Below, piece by piece: positions 1-11,679 of a DNA stretch of 64,000 nt (position 1 is its first letter; each line of letters begins with the position of its first letter). The position numbers and the translations under genes are program-made. The DNA is from Erigeron canadensis (Eukaryota; Streptophyta; Magnoliopsida; Asterales; Asteraceae): assembly GCF_010389155.1 (NCBI RefSeq), contig NC_057764.1, positions 38,448,275 to 38,512,274 of the forward strand, read 5' to 3'. A model generated the notes under the pieces. The model saw only the letters and a program-made list of their open reading frames with translations, ran no database searches and was not told the DNA's origin.

Positions 1-640
1 CTTAATTTTAAATAAAAAAATAAAAGAAGAAAAAGGTGTACGTGATTGCATACTTGTATATACTCGGATAGTCGGAGGCTTTCATCCTTGAGTATGACAC
101 ATTGCCTATCGGGCCTTGTGTAACATTTGGATACACTATCTGGGCTTCAAGCCCATACTCAAAACTCAAGGTCTTCAAGAAGGGTGTACATTAATCGTAT
201 ATACATGTAGTTACATTCAATGACCAAGATGGTCAAGGAATTAAGTCGAAGCTAGCTTAGCTCGAGTTTGAAAGTTTTGGATGGACTCACAGTTGTACCA
301 TTTCTTATCAAGCATGGCACAAGACGTTTTACCAAATTCAAGTATGATTAATTCCCTTTGGATCCCAATCAATATGTCGCTTTGTAGTGCCAAAATGAAA
401 GACAAAAACAAACCATATGTGTGTAAGCATTTTAGTAAAAAGCAGACTCATTCACGTGTTTTCTTGCCCTCTTGTTGTCAATGATAGGCTATAATATATA
501 CTTTTTTACCTTTTCTTGGTCGGGTGTCTTTGTGATGATATTGAAGTTGATGGCTAAAACATACATTGACACGTTAAAAAGCATTTAAGGGCTAACGCCT
601 TGTATATACTAAGCTATTTGCATACATTGAGTGTTTTTCC
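1..640. repeat. Diverged direct duplication, copy 1
   Basis: This stretch matches 1084-1750 in the same orientation, with many substitutions and small indels. Shared landmarks include the segment around TATACTCGGATA, the phrase CTGGGCTT.AAGCCCATACT, and a later GGCTAA.GCCTTGTATA. Both copies contain only short unconserved ORFs, so I see no gene. The left edge runs into the window boundary. The spacing is about 1.1 kb. Confidence 0.75.
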
Positions 641-1083
641 ATTAATATTCATATTCTCTTCATGATTCGTAGATGTTGGAATACTTTAGTTACGATTTGT
701 TTCTTTCTTTTTTCTTTTTTTCTTTTCTTTTTATTTTATGGTTGCATTCAGGGCATTACCCCTGATATCTTTTTATTTTTTGGAATGAAAAATCTAAACT
801 TTACATTTTTACTTCCGCACAGCTTCTAATTTGTTCAAAGATAGTTCATGTTATAAGAAAATGAAACATTTGGTCGAAAAAATGGTTTTCCAGAACATGT
901 AGATAAAAAATTTTTTGGTATAGTGTTGCCAGTCAATCATGTCTTTTTGTTTGATAAATTTTATATCGAAAAACAATCAAATAGTTTTACTTTTTAGGTA
1001 TCTCTCTGCATTACCACATCTGACATTTTTTTTCCCTACAATAACAATCAAATTATTCTTTTTTACAATGTGACATTTTTTAA
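641..1083. other. AT-rich spacer, no gene seen
   Basis: Low-complexity AT-rich DNA between the two duplicated copies, with a pyrimidine-rich tract near 700-735. No ORF of credible length, RNA gene or transposon end was recognised. Confidence 0.6.
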
Positions 1084-1750
1084 ATCTTAAAATAAAAAAT
1101 AAAAGAAGATAGAGGTGGTTGCATATACTCGGATAATCGGAGTCTTTTATCCACGATGTCATATACTAAAGTGGCATTGGGCCTCGTGTAAACATTTGGA
1201 TACATTCTCTGGGCTTAAAGCCCATACTGAAAACGCAAGGTTTCCAAGAAGGGTATATGAAAGTGGGAAACAGTCTTTCTCAGACTCAAATCCTTCTTTG
1301 TTTATGTCACGGACTCCCCGAACTTAACACTTTGTTCAAAGAAAGGAGTAATTGTATATAGGCGTGGTTACGTCCGTCATCAAAGACCAAACAGATGAAG
1401 TTTAGTTGAAAATTTTCGATGACTTGTCAAGCATGGCAAGACGTTTTGCCACAATCAAGTATGATTCCCTTCGTGTCTCAATCAATATGTCACGTTGTTT
1501 CGCCAAAATGAAAGACAAAAACAAACCATAGGTGTGTAAATATTTTAGTAAAAACACACTCGTTCACATGTTTTCTTGCTCTCTTGATGTCAATGATACG
1601 CTATATATAGATAATTATATCCTTTTGTTGGTTGGGTCGTCTTTGTGATAATATATTGATATTGAAGTCGATGGCTAAAACATACATAGGGATGTAAGTA
1701 TCTATGGGCTAAGGCCTTGTATACAAGAAGCTACTTTCAAAGTGTTTAAA
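1084..1750. repeat. Diverged direct duplication, copy 2
   Basis: Second copy of the segment at 1-640, same orientation. The short plus-strand ORF here reads differently from its counterpart in copy 1, which argues against coding function in either. Confidence 0.75.
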
Positions 1751-1869
1751 AATCCCTCAAGTTTTTTTTTAAAACAGTTTTTAGGGTCAACACTCACATT
1801 ATTTTACATATATATAAAAAAAAGTGATTTTTACAATTACACAAAAGTTAGACCAACCAATGGTTAGAT

Positions 1870-3075
1870 CTAAGAGATGGTAAGCCCAGACGAGAAGGTG
1901 ACCCCAGCCATGTTTGAGCCTTCCATCTTAAATTCAGGAAGGGGTACCCAAGCCCATTCTTTCTTTTCCACATCAAAGCTAAGCCAAATTATATCCCAAA
2001 TACCATCAAAATTTGACATTAGAATAGCCCTTATTGTCCCTTCTCTTTCTTCTAAACATCCCATCATTACCCCATATGGCTTCTTAATGTCCTCAATAAG
2101 CCCATTTGGGATATTTGAAACAAAGGCCCACTGCCTTCCATTTGGGCTCAACCCCCACAGCTCTACCCCTTTTACAACCCGAATTCCTCGGTTCACATCA
2201 TCCAAGCTATCGGGTCCGGATCTCACTATCAACATCCGCCCATCACCATATATGTGTAACCTATTGATCACACTTCCCCAACTGAACCCAACGGCTAATT
2301 CCCCATCCTCCAAATCTCCGGAGAATACGGGCCGTAGAACCACGGGTCCATTCGTGTCATTCCCAACCGAAATGACAATACTTCTCCTTGGCCCATTTGA
2401 CGCACTTAAAAATATACAACTTTCATCCTTTTTATTATCAACACACGACGAATCCATATTGTTTTCCTTCGCCATCGTTGACTTCCACTTGTTTGTCCAA
2501 GAATCATACTCGAACAAAGTTGGATTACCATCAACTATTTCAGCAAACAAAAACCTAAACTGGCTTGGCCCATTTGAGCCCACTAGTAACTTAATACCGG
2601 ACCGTCTCCATGAAGACGTTCCTCGTGGGCCTAATGGGCTATGAGGAATTCTTTTGACATTTTTTGTCACATGATTGACAGAGATAACTTCCCTACTACA
2701 ATTCAAAGCAAATAAAAAAAAGTTACCACAAGCGGTCAAAAAATAAAGATCCTCACCGGGTGGAATAACCGGTTTCAATATATCTCCAACCATCACCTTG
2801 AACCACCGTTCGGATGATCGAGTATAGCCGTGAACCACCACAGGATCACGGTGCCACCTTTTCTTGTATACAAACAACCAAGTGGATGAACTTGAATGTA
2901 TGTTATATTGACGGGAAAAGTCTTGGTCGCTAATAATGGATGTTGTGTATTTGTTTACGGATTTTAAGTGAAAGATATCGGGTAAGGCTAACCGGAGAAT
3001 TATGTAATGGATGAGCTCAGATGGAAGGAGAGTGAAACCAACCACATTAGTTGTGGAATTCCGGCGTGTTTCCAT
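1870..3075 (-). CDS. F-box protein, single exon
   Basis: An uninterrupted 401-residue ORF starting at the ATG at 3075. Residues about 17-57 form an F-box: LPSELIHYIILRLALPDIF followed by LKSVNK. The F-box family binds SKP1 in SCF ubiquitin ligases and recruits substrates through the C-terminal region. The rest (about 60-390) has recurring aromatic/Trp-rich beta-strand blocks (GTSSWRRSG, GFSWGSV, VELWGL, WDIIWLSFD, WAWVPLP), which resembles the propeller-like C-terminal regions of plant F-box/kelch-type proteins; canonical kelch signatures are not obvious, so substrate class is unknown. No signal peptide or membrane span is visible. Length and lack of introns are typical of plant F-box genes. 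The plus-strand ORF over 1877-2644 is its antisense shadow. I do not recognise a specific named orthologue. Confidence 0.88.
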   Translation of the reverse strand: METRRNSTTNVVGFTLLPSELIHYIILRLALPDIFHLKSVNKYTTSIISDQDFSRQYNIHSSSSTWLFVYKKRWHRDPVVVHGYTRSSERWFKVMVGDILKPVIPPGEDLYFLTACGNFFLFALNCSREVISVNHVTKNVKRIPHSPLGPRGTSSWRRSGIKLLVGSNGPSQFRFLFAEIVDGNPTLFEYDSWTNKWKSTMAKENNMDSSCVDNKKDESCIFLSASNGPRRSIVISVGNDTNGPVVLRPVFSGDLEDGELAVGFSWGSVINRLHIYGDGRMLIVRSGPDSLDDVNRGIRVVKGVELWGLSPNGRQWAFVSNIPNGLIEDIKKPYGVMMGCLEEREGTIRAILMSNFDGIWDIIWLSFDVEKKEWAWVPLPEFKMEGSNMAGVTFSSGLTIS

Positions 3076-3124
3076 GTAAAGTTTTGATTGCCAAAACTAT
3101 TTAGTTTGTAGCAATGATCAGCAT

Positions 3125-3134
3125 TAATATATTT
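3125..3134 (-). promoter_or_regulatory. TATA-like box of the F-box gene
   Basis: AAATATATTA on the minus strand, about 50 bp upstream of the F-box ATG. Position and composition fit a plant TATA box with a short leader. It lies in AT-rich DNA, so the match is weak evidence on its own. Confidence 0.4.
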
Positions 3135-3460
3135 GTTGGATGGATGAATGAATGAAGTGGGGTTGACATATTAAAAAATTGGTGAGTAAAGTATAGGTTA
3201 AAAGTGACGTGGTGGAAAAGACAAAAGGACTAGTTTCAATTTAGCACCTAAGCTTTAAATCTTTGAAATTTTGTCACAAAAATTTTTTAGGATAAAGCAA
3301 GTAGAGGAAGTTATTCTTTCATTTAGGCTATTCGGAAAATTTTTCTTTCAAAATAACTATAATATATTTTGTGTTGTTTACTTGATTATTTCACATATAT
3401 ACGATTAAATGTCCTTTCATGTTGAATATCTGTAATATAATCTAGTTTAATAAATTAATT
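3135..3460. other. AT-rich spacer, no gene seen
   Basis: Upstream region of the F-box gene. Nothing beyond AT-rich tracts was recognised. Confidence 0.5.
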
Positions 3461-3670
3461 AGGGATTTGCTAACTAGTACCCTAGTGCACCAGTTAAGTA
3501 TTATTTAATGAACTTGTTATTTCCTTATTAATCAAAAATTATATTTAACGTGTATTAATTTAACCTAACAACTTTTATTTTTAAATGAATAATTAATATA
3601 TGTTTTCATATTTTAAGAAGATTGGACTTCATTAAATACTACTGTACTGGTACAATAGTTAGCAAATCTC
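3461..3670. mobile_element. MITE with inverted ends and 8-bp target duplication
   Basis: The left end reads GGGATTTGCTAACTAGTAC and the reverse complement of the right end reads GAGATTTGCTAACTATTGTA, with matching sequence continuing inwards through AGTA.TATTTAATGAA. The element is bracketed by AATTAATT (3453-3460 and 3671-3678). The duplication length fits hAT-like or Mutator-like MITEs. Internal sequence has no ORF. Confidence 0.75.
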
Positions 3671-5479
3671 AATTAATTATATGAAGAAAAACATAAGGTT
3701 ATTTATATTATTCAAATGCTAATAGGACTGAAGATATAATTAGTAGCAACAAGAAGAAAACAAAAATTAACAAGTAGGCAGCGTCGTCGTTTCATAAGAA
3801 AATGAATGGTTGGGATCGCACGCGTAATGCAAAAACATAATTGGTATATAGTGAGTAGGCTTGTGCTTATTTTAATGGGTTAAAAAGTCAAATATCTACG
3901 TGGGCCCACTTAATGTTCCTTTCTTGTAGTCGTTTGGGAACTTCATGGAGTGTATAGGTGAACACACTATATCCAAGGTTATTCAACATCCATGATTGAA
4001 TCGTTAATTTATTAAGAGATAATCATATGGTTTACTAATTAATACATATTATATATTATTAACACAGTACCCGTATAATGCCAATTAAATATTATTAACA
4101 CAGTACCTGCACAATGCGATGACGATGATTATGGTGGTCTGGTAGTGTCGGCGAAAGGTGGTGGTGTTAGTGTCGAGTAGTGTAGGTTAATGTAAATGTA
4201 ATTGTTGTAAAGGTAATTGATACTCGTATAAAAGTGTAGTGGATATATTTTTAAAGATAAGTGACCAATTGATTAAATTATTTCATTAAATCCTTCATGG
4301 TTATTTTGCATCTCTCTTTTTTTTTAACTTTTCAACAAAGTGTTAGATAAATTATTATAAATCATATGATTTAATATATATATGAAATAAAATAAAGTAT
4401 TACTTTTGTATATTGCTTTCAGGTGTCTACTAAGACATGAAATAAGAAAAAACGAAAGTAAAGTAAAGAAAAAAAAAATAGGCATGAAACTTCCCGTCAC
4501 TATTAGAAATCGAAAACAAAAAGACACAAACTCAAACAAAAGGAGGCATGCAAGTTCGCGTCACCACTAACCATCAATATCATAGCCACACTCACAGTTT
4601 AACACCATATATGTTGTTTAAATAATTAAAGACAGGTCGGATAATATACATTAAAGGTAATCATACATATTAATCATGTGATTACACAATAATTACACTA
4701 GAAAAAAGATATGATAAACGTAAAACATAGAAAAAATAGCTTGAGCCATTTATAAATTTCGAATATATAGTAGAAAAACACAAAATCTCACGGCATGGTT
4801 GTGAGTCTTCTTAACCTATTTCTTAACTGTACCAAAAAAGAGATAATAATATGTACAAAAAACAACATATACAAGAAGTTAGGTCACCCATAAATGGCAT
4901 GGAATCGTCCACTTTTTCTTTTTGGTAGAATGGAGCATGTTCAGCATGAGCCCACCTATTATTTTTGTAGCTCTTGAGGCTTGAGAGCCATTGGTATCAT
5001 ATTTCTTTATATACCTTTGCTTTTGGGCTATGTAACGACCAATGCTCTTTTTTATTAAAATAAAATTATTTTATTATGAGAATGGGTTAAATACCTATAG
5101 CAAATTCAAATGAATAAAATTGAAAAGACTATTGGAAGCTCGTGATTCATGTTAGTTTAAAAAATGTTCAATCTTGTTTTAATACCCGAGAAAACATTTA
5201 TATTTAATTTACATATGCAAACTAACTTTCGAGATATAAGCTCCTTATATTTATCAAAGTTCTAAATTCCCAAATACTCCATATTAGAAGACTAATATTA
5301 AATTTAGGATTTCGGGTTAGTAATCATAGTATAATTAAGGAAATAATGACGGTTAGATCGATTTTAATAAAGCATAAGGTAGAAAAAATCGTTTTACATA
5401 AACACGTGCAGTTGGAAAGTCATTACAAATGTAATTGCTTTAAAAAAATCTTCATTTTTGTTTTAAACATATTGATAGA
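3671..5479. other. AT-rich intergenic region, no gene seen
   Basis: About 1.8 kb of AT-rich DNA. The minus ORF at 4324-4539 is low-complexity and Phe-rich and is not credible as a protein. The only organised feature is the short repeated motif at 4052-4120. Confidence 0.5.
4052..4120. repeat. Direct repeat of an ACAGTACCYG motif
   Basis: ATATTATTAACACAGTACC occurs twice about 37 bp apart. The second is followed by TGCACAATGCGATGACG. This resembles the GC-rich core (GTACCCGCGC..TGCGRCGG) of the dispersed repeats near 45.1, 49.2 and 49.5 kb, so it is probably a degraded relative. Confidence 0.45.
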
Positions 5480-5489
5480 CTAGATTAAA

Positions 5490-5506
5490 CCCGCACGTTG
5501 TGCGGG
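5490..5506 (-). other. Helitron 3' terminal hairpin
   Basis: Perfect 7-bp stem with a 3-nt loop next to the CTAG terminus. In Helitrons this hairpin is thought to act as the termination signal. Confidence 0.8.
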
Positions 5507-5708
5507 ACTGACTGATAACGTAAACTAAATTAATTGATAATTACATTATTATTCATAGTTTATGATAATATAAAAAATAGTCAATTTACAATTTATGCAA
5601 ATAATAAAGTTATAATCTATAAATATATAATATATATTTATCAAATATGTTAAAACATGATTAATGAAACGTAAATATTTATAAATCATGAAATTCATTT
5701 GCTATGAT

Positions 5709-5734
5709 CTATATATATATATATATATATATAT
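5709..5734. repeat. (AT)n microsatellite
   Basis: An uninterrupted AT dinucleotide run inside the Helitron. Confidence 0.9.
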
Positions 5735-6482
5735 TAAATATAGTATAAAAAACAATTTCATTTAAAACAATGATCATTATTTTTATTTTATTATTTTAGA
5801 ACAACACAATGATAATTATCATTAAATTAATAATAAGACGCAATATAAAGCATATATAAACATCTTTGCGCTCATATATTATCAAAATACGGAATCTTAG
5901 TTATATGAATATAAGTTACAAATATAGATTTAAATATCAAAAATATATGTATGAAATTGATAAAATAAATATATCTAATTTAACATTGATAATATAATAG
6001 GTTAGTAAAATATTAGATATAATTATTTATCAATATAATCTAGTTTTATATTATATTATATTCCACCTATAAATATAATTAAATATATTACAAAGATCGA
6101 TAATATATTATCAATGTCTTTTAGTTAGTTTAATATTCAATAAATATCTATCGTAGTTTGCAAAATATAAACAAATATTAAGTTCGATCAAGTGGTTTGT
6201 GCATAATATTAAAAGTTAGAGATCATGAGTTCTAATCTTGTATTTCGCTTTTTATTTGCTATTTAAGATCAATAATAAAAAGAAAAGTCCATATAGGCAA
6301 ATGATGACGTGACAAATGAAGTACCACATAATTAAGCATTAAAAAATATAAATCTAAATGTCAATATATTTAAAAAACAATAAAATTATTAGAGAATAAC
6401 ACGTAAAAAAAAAAAACTTAGTTGGCACAAAAAGAGAAGTAATACCTAAGGAAAAACCTATCATCTTTTATTTATATAGAGA

Positions 6483-7149
6483 TGTTAGATTGTAATTTGT
6501 ATACATAACATTAACAAACACAATATATATATCAGAAATGATTTGGATACCTAAATGTAAAGACCTAAAAATTAGCCTAATAACTTATTTTATGACATTC
6601 CTATTATACCCTTACCTTAACTAATGTTTCAAAAGTCAATCTCCGTCATTAATTCTCCCTTTAATTAAATAAATATAATACATGAAATCCAACCCCTTCT
6701 TTCTTTCAAATTATTAATTATGTATATTGAAATTATTACTGTAATTATTAATATATATCATATGAAACCTATTTTTAATAGTTATTGTATTGTATTTTAT
6801 AACCTATTTGTAACAAATGGTGACTTTTTGTATATACTAATTAATGAAAATTGCTTTTAGAAAATATTATGAGTTTTGATTAATAAGTTTAACCAGAATA
6901 GAAGTTAGAAGTTATATAACTGTCAATAGTATGTTCTTGTATTTTACAAAATGGTTTTGTGGCTCTTAAACTTTTTACCTTACATAAACAAAATAAAATA
7001 AAATTGCACAGCATATATCGTTGATATGATTTTAATATAGTGAAGATGGGATCTCAAAAATAATTCAAAGTGTGCGAGAACTTATGCAATAACCCAGTAA
7101 GGATTAAGGAAGAATATATATATATATATTTGTAGATTTGTTATATTGT
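6483..7149. other. AT-rich spacer, no gene seen
   Basis: No credible ORF or terminal repeats. The region grades into the tandem repeats that follow. Confidence 0.5.
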
Positions 7150-7640
7150 AGGTCTATATAGTAGGCTTGTGTATTATACTTTAATAATTTAAACGAAATA
7201 GCTAAACTTTGGCTTAATTGTAGGTCTAAATAGTAGGCTTCCGTATTATACTTTAATAATTTAAACGAAATAGCTAAACTTTTTTTTAGCCTAAAAAAAA
7301 CTATTAAATGAGGGCATTGTTTTGAATGAGGGCATTTACAGAAAAAAAAACTATTAAAAGAATTTAGTTTTCTAATGATGTATACGTGGATAAATTTTGT
7401 TGGTTAGGCTTAATTGTAGGTCTAAATAGTAGGCTTCTGTATTATACTTTAATAATTTAAACGAAATAGCTAAACTTTTTTTTTGTTTTTGTAGATTTGT
7501 TATGTTATTTAATGAGGGCATTTACGGGAAAAAAAACTATTAAAAGAATTTAGTTTTCTAATGATGTATACGTGGAAATATTTTGTTGGTTAGGCTTAAT
7601 TGTAGGTCTAAATAGTAGGCTTCTGTATTATCTTAATATC
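7150..7640. repeat. Tandem repeat, about 190-bp period
   Basis: A block reading TAGGTCTAAATAGTAGGCTT followed by a TTTAATAATTTAAACGAAATAG segment recurs at about 7150, 7212, 7415 and 7604. A second block (AATGAGGGCATTTAC...GATGTATACGTGGA) recurs near 7320 and 7510. The order is consistent with partial tandem duplication of a unit of roughly 190 bp, with truncated units at both ends. No coding potential. Confidence 0.75.
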
Positions 7641-8244
7641 GCTAATTTGAATGAATTTTTTACAAACTTATTGTATTCCCGTACTACATGGACAACTTGA
7701 TCTACAAAACACCGCGACACCGGCAATGACTTGTGGCCGGAGATTGTACACAATTCTACTACGATTAAAGCTCTTCAATAGGTAAGTATAGCATTATTAT
7801 ACTTATATTTAAAATCACAACAATTATATATATATATATTTTTTATCTCAGATAAAAGAGTAAATTACACGGATAATATCTGATTAGATGTCAAAATTTC
7901 ACTTTTCGTACCATAAAGAATTTAATTACGCGAATCATATATACCCATAGTTGTCAAATTTGCACGTTCATCATACCTCTACCTAACGGAGACTAACGGA
8001 TCGTTAAAATTGGTCATGTGCCACTCACATGTGAAGGTATAAACGTATTTTCCTCCATCCGCCCTTTTTCTTCATATATTCCCCCTTTTATGCTTAAAAG
8101 CTTTTGAAACAAACAAAAAATCTATCCAAAAAATTAAATCATCACAAATATTCATCAATAAAAAACACTATATATATATAATCATAATAGTTTTGGAAAT
8201 CTGTTAATCTATCAATGTTTCTACATCAAAAACTGATTTCAATC

Positions 8245-8370
8245 ATGCCTAGAAAGTCATCTTCTAATCAATCTAAAGGTTCAAAAAATCTGAAAAAAGT
8301 GGAGATGGTTTTGGATTGTGTTGCCCCAAAAACCCTAAGCCATGATTCGAATGTTTCTTCTATTAATTGA
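8245..8370 (+). CDS. Short ORF inside the Mutator-like element (41 aa)
   Basis: ATG to TGA, Ser/Lys-rich N-terminal half (MPRKSSSNQSKGSKNLKK). It sits centrally between the inverted ends and could be captured coding sequence or the first exon of a captured gene. No domain recognised; too short for strong support. Confidence 0.25.
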   Translation: MPRKSSSNQSKGSKNLKKVEMVLDCVAPKTLSHDSNVSSIN

Positions 8371-8409
8371 TCCAATTACAATCTTAGATATTATCTTTCA
8401 TCTTCTTTT

Positions 8410-8673
8410 GTGGCTGATTCGTTCTATTCTGAGCATCGTGCACCGATTTATCTATTAAAATTGATTGAAAACCCTAATTCCTTCATACAACAATCGTCTG
8501 CCACCACTCAACCACCACCGGCCGCTACTTCTGGAGGGGCTGCCGGCCACCAGGGGGTGGCAATGGCAGCGAAATCAGATGGAGTGGGGGTCCATGTGAT
8601 TAGTTCCGATCAGATTCAACTTTTTGGGAGGAAAACTCAGTTGCCACACAAAAAAACCAATTTGTTTTTTTGA
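8410..8673 (+). pseudogene. Possible captured exon inside the Mutator-like element
   Basis: An open frame of about 87 codons without an ATG at its start. It includes a Pro/Ala/Gly-rich stretch (TTQPPPAATSGGAAGHQG) encoded by locally GC-rich DNA that stands out from the AT-rich surroundings. This is what a fragment of a host gene carried by a Pack-MULE would look like. No domain identified, and the function is unknown. Confidence 0.25.
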
Positions 8674-8967
8674 AATCCGATGGTTGCACCGATTTCATTT
8701 GCTTTTTTGATAAGCTTAGATTTTGCATTTTGTTTTTAGCAACTGCATGTATAAAAAAATGTTGGAAGAAGATAAGGGCCAGGGTAAAATAGTCATTTAC
8801 ACATTCACATGTTAGGCACATGACCAATTTTAACGATCCGTTAGTCTCTGTTAGGCGGAGGTATGGTAAGCGTGCAAATTTGACAACTCTAGGTATGATT
8901 CGCGTAATTAAATTATTTGAGATACGAAAAGTAAAATTTCAACACATACTAAGGTACCATCTGTAAT

Positions 8968-9432
8968 ATATCTCCATCATATACTTTGTCACATATGGAT
9001 ATTTGACAAGGAAAATATTTATTTATGTCTCTGTCATCCCTTTAATTTGTCATACATTGTTATCTTCTTACGATTTTACTAGCTAAACCGAGTCGATGTA
9101 TCTTGTTTTGCTGAACAAAAGCGTACCATAAAACGGATCGAGTATATGTCTTTTTGTCAAGTCCCATTTTCAATCTATGTGTCAATGAATTTAAAACTAG
9201 TTATAAATTTAACATGATTGAAAAGGGAAGTTGTCAATTTCATTGTGTTATATAGTCTTTCATTTTTTCAACAAATATGATTAACTTAAAAAACTAGTAC
9301 CAGTAGTCCAGTACTATAGTATTTAAATATTGAGGTTGGTAAACATTTTATTATCTACTCACAAAATCCAACGTAAAGTACAAGGGACTAGAGCATGAAA
9401 TGATTTCATTTTTGACCAATTTAGTGGAACCT
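8968..9432. other. AT-rich spacer, no gene seen
   Basis: Between the Mutator-like element and a MITE. No ORF or RNA gene recognised. Confidence 0.5.
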
Positions 9433-9622
9433 GGAAAATTATCTTCATAAATTTTAGTGAATCGATTAATCCCCAGACAAAATAGCCTAATAATATTTTT
9501 AATTATAAGATGATGACATGTGTTAAGATTAAAAAAGAGAATTAGTATATACCATGTGTCACCTTCTTAATATATTATGAAGATTATTAGGCTATTTAGT
9601 TGGAAAAATTTATCATTTTCTC
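9433..9622. mobile_element. MITE with GAAAATGAT...AAAATAGCC ends
   Basis: The left part (GGAAAATTATC...ATTAATCCCCAGACAAAATAGCCTAATAAT) and the right part (ATTATTAGGCTATTTAGTTGG...ATCATTTTC) are inverted. The same terminal words occur at 40916-41215, so this is a two-copy family in the window. Exact termini and target duplication are not certain. Confidence 0.6.
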
Positions 9623-9980
9623 AAATTTTAATACTCGAATGGTCAAACTCGATCATCTAGTGGCGCGCACCAAAGATAATTCATAAGGGTGATGGCATCA
9701 CAACCATTCACCACTCACTTTCAACCAATCATATTATGCCACCTCAATTTCACCACTCACTCACCACTCACCCAATTTTGTTGGCATTGCAACCACTCAC
9801 TCACCACTCACTATAATTTTATTTTTATTTTTAAAACTAAAATTTCATTAATAAAACCATTACATAATACTAAATAAAACATAAACATAAAACATAATAA
9901 AACATAACATTACACAAAACTAAAAAAAACATAATAAAACATAACATGATACTAAATAAAACATAATAAAATACCTAAAC

Positions 9981-10448
9981 CTAAAACTCGGAATAGTCCG
10001 AGTCCACAGTACTGTCACCGTCGTTTCGGTGAATGTAGCGGTATGAGTCGGGAGACTCTACTCTGTCGCCGGGTTGAGGAGATTCGTACTCGTCCCCCGG
10101 GTCAGAGTAGTAAGGTACATCCTCACCATCACCGACACTGCCTTGCCAGAACACCCCGTGGTCTAGCGTGGATGTCAAAGTCGTAGAGGCGGTGGTAAGT
10201 TGAAAAATAACTTGATTTAGCCGATCCATATTCTCACGAAAATACACGACATAGTCACTTTCGTTGCGGTTAAGAACCCAATTAGGAGCCATTAATCGGT
10301 CGATCTGGGCTTGGTAAGCTGCCTTGTTTTCAGACACGCTCTGAATGACGTTGTTGACTAGAGATCGGTGTCTGTCGTCATGATTTAGGTGGGTTTGCAT
10401 CGACATTTTTACATCCCGGAGAGTCATATGTTCATTGTTGTTTGCCAT
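9981..10448 (-). CDS. Intact 155-aa ORF carried by the Harbinger element
   Basis: Complete ORF from the ATG at 10448. The N-terminal two thirds look helical, with regularly spaced charged and hydrophobic residues; about residues 105-155 are acidic and rich in Asp/Ser/Tyr/Pro (DPGDEYESPQPGDRVESPD). I recognise no domain, and it is neither a DDE transposase nor an obvious Myb-like ORF1. It lies wholly within the inverted ends, with a TATA-type box about 100 bp upstream, so it is part of the element. It may be a helper-type element protein or a captured host sequence. The lack of stops across 155 codons suggests youth or retention. Confidence 0.5.
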   Translation of the reverse strand: MANNNEHMTLRDVKMSMQTHLNHDDRHRSLVNNVIQSVSENKAAYQAQIDRLMAPNWVLNRNESDYVVYFRENMDRLNQVIFQLTTASTTLTSTLDHGVFWQGSVGDGEDVPYYSDPGDEYESPQPGDRVESPDSYRYIHRNDGDSTVDSDYSEF

Positions 10449-10548
10449 TTAGAAGCGAAATGTGTGGATGAATGAATGGGTAAATGTGTGTAAATATGAA
10501 TGTGTGAAAGTAAATGTGTGTGTATGAATGAATGGGTAAAAGACTAGT

Positions 10549-10557
10549 GTTTAAATA
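10549..10557 (-). promoter_or_regulatory. TATA box of the 155-aa ORF
   Basis: TATTTAAAC on the minus strand, about 100 bp upstream of the ATG, followed by a CA-rich leader. The same TATTTAAAC stands at a similar distance from the start of the Myb-like ORF in the other Harbinger element (26442-26450). Confidence 0.55.
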
Positions 10558-10754
10558 GATAAAAGGGATTAAAAGAAAAAAAAAAGGTTGAAAACGGTCA
10601 AAATTTCCCAACAGTCACAAAGGCCGCACCTTCCACGCGAGTGAAAGTTCCACTCATTTTGCTCCACTCGTGGGTGAAAAATCGTTGGCGGCGGTGTTCC
10701 ACGGGTGGTCGGGCCTTCCACGCAGGTTCCACTCGGGTGATGCCAACACCCTAA

Positions 10755-11679
10755 TGGTTCTCTATAGTTTTTAACATATTATAAATTTTATAAGAAACAA
10801 CTATTTTCTTATTTATAAGAGATAATCTCTCTATCTCTATATTTAATTAAGAGAGGATAATTTTTCCTTTATGTGGGTATTTTATCTTCTCTTGCCAATT
10901 AGGATTTTGGCCTACGTGGCATTTTTGGGTTTATTTAAGCTTTTTAAAACAATTAAAAATATTTAAAATATATGGTATATCTTTTCCATCCTTACTTTCA
11001 ACTTTAAACAATTAATAATATGAGCTAATGATTCCATCGGCTGAAATATAGAGAGCAAACAACTAACTCAACACCTTAAATTGTGATTGTGTAAAGATTC
11101 TTTTTTATAACTATTCTATAAATGATATATTGAATTTAGAATTTGAGTAATGATAAAAGTCTATTAGTATTCTTCAAATCTTCCAAGAATTCTATTGTTC
11201 AAGACTTAAAGGTAAGCATCTCTCATAGAATTCAGTATATACATTATCAATCTACAATTCTACATGTAATAAGTAGCATTAATGTTGTTGAAAATATTGA
11301 TTTTCAATCGTTATAATTCATGAATTTGTTAAAAGGATTTTCAATTAACAGAAACTTGGACTAGTGTATATGCAATAATGAAGTAACGTCTTTTGTTCAA
11401 TGTGGTCGAAGAAATAGAGATTCGTGGCTTCCTTGTGCTGGAACTTTCACTTATGGGTGTTCGAGCACTATAACATAGTAACATGTGTGGTGTTTTGAGA
11501 TAATATACATGTTTTTTCTTTTCAGATTCATATTTAAAAGAATGTAATCGAAATCAATTGAGAAAAGAAGATGACGAAAATTTATTAGGGCAGTGGAATT
11601 AACAACTGAGGATATTATTGTAAATTGAGTATGTTAATCATAATTGTAAAAAAAATTTGAACTTTTATTTTTTATTAAA
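10755..11679. other. AT-rich spacer, no gene seen
   Basis: Contains a TCTCTCTATCTCTATATTTA stretch at about 10827 that looks like a Helitron 5' end, but no partner hairpin plus CTRR end was found. No credible ORF. Confidence 0.45.

Larger units (their letters stand above)
5480..6482 (-). mobile_element. Non-autonomous Helitron
   Basis: Read on the minus strand, the element starts TCTCTATATAAATAAAAGA at 6482 and ends in CTAG at 5483-5480. A hairpin with a 7-bp stem (CCCGCAC/GTGCGGG, 5490-5506) lies 6 nt from that end. The flanking bases are A before the TC start and T after CTAG, matching the A^T insertion preference of Helitrons. These are the three structural hallmarks of the superfamily. 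There is no Rep/helicase ORF, so mobility would need a helper. Near 6190-6240 an AAGTGG....GAGTTCTAATC pair resembles tRNA-type A/B boxes, which some plant Helitrons carry. Confidence 0.85.
7864..8967. mobile_element. Mutator-like element with ~200-bp inverted ends (Pack-MULE candidate)
   Basis: The first ~200 bp and the reverse complement of the last ~200 bp match across many blocks: ATTTAATTACGCGAATCATA, AGTTGTCAAATTTGCACG, ACTAACGGATCGTTAAAATT, GGTCATGTGCC. Inverted ends this long are typical of Mutator-like elements. No transposase is present. About 700 bp of internal sequence has a different base composition and includes short ORFs. I could not find a clean 9-11 bp target duplication, so the exact ends are uncertain by about 10 bp. 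Confidence 0.72.
9687..10751. mobile_element. PIF/Harbinger-type non-autonomous element
   Basis: The left end is GGGTGATGGCATCAC and the reverse complement of the right end is GGGTGTTGGCATCAC, one mismatch in 15. Both flanks carry the 3-bp target duplication TAA (9684-9686 and 10752-10754), the TWA type characteristic of PIF/Harbinger. The 1,065-bp element has no DDE transposase. It carries one intact minus-strand ORF with a TATA box. GC-rich blocks near both ends (ACTCACTCACCACTC on the left; CCACTCGTGGG on the right) contrast with the AT-rich surroundings. Confidence 0.85.
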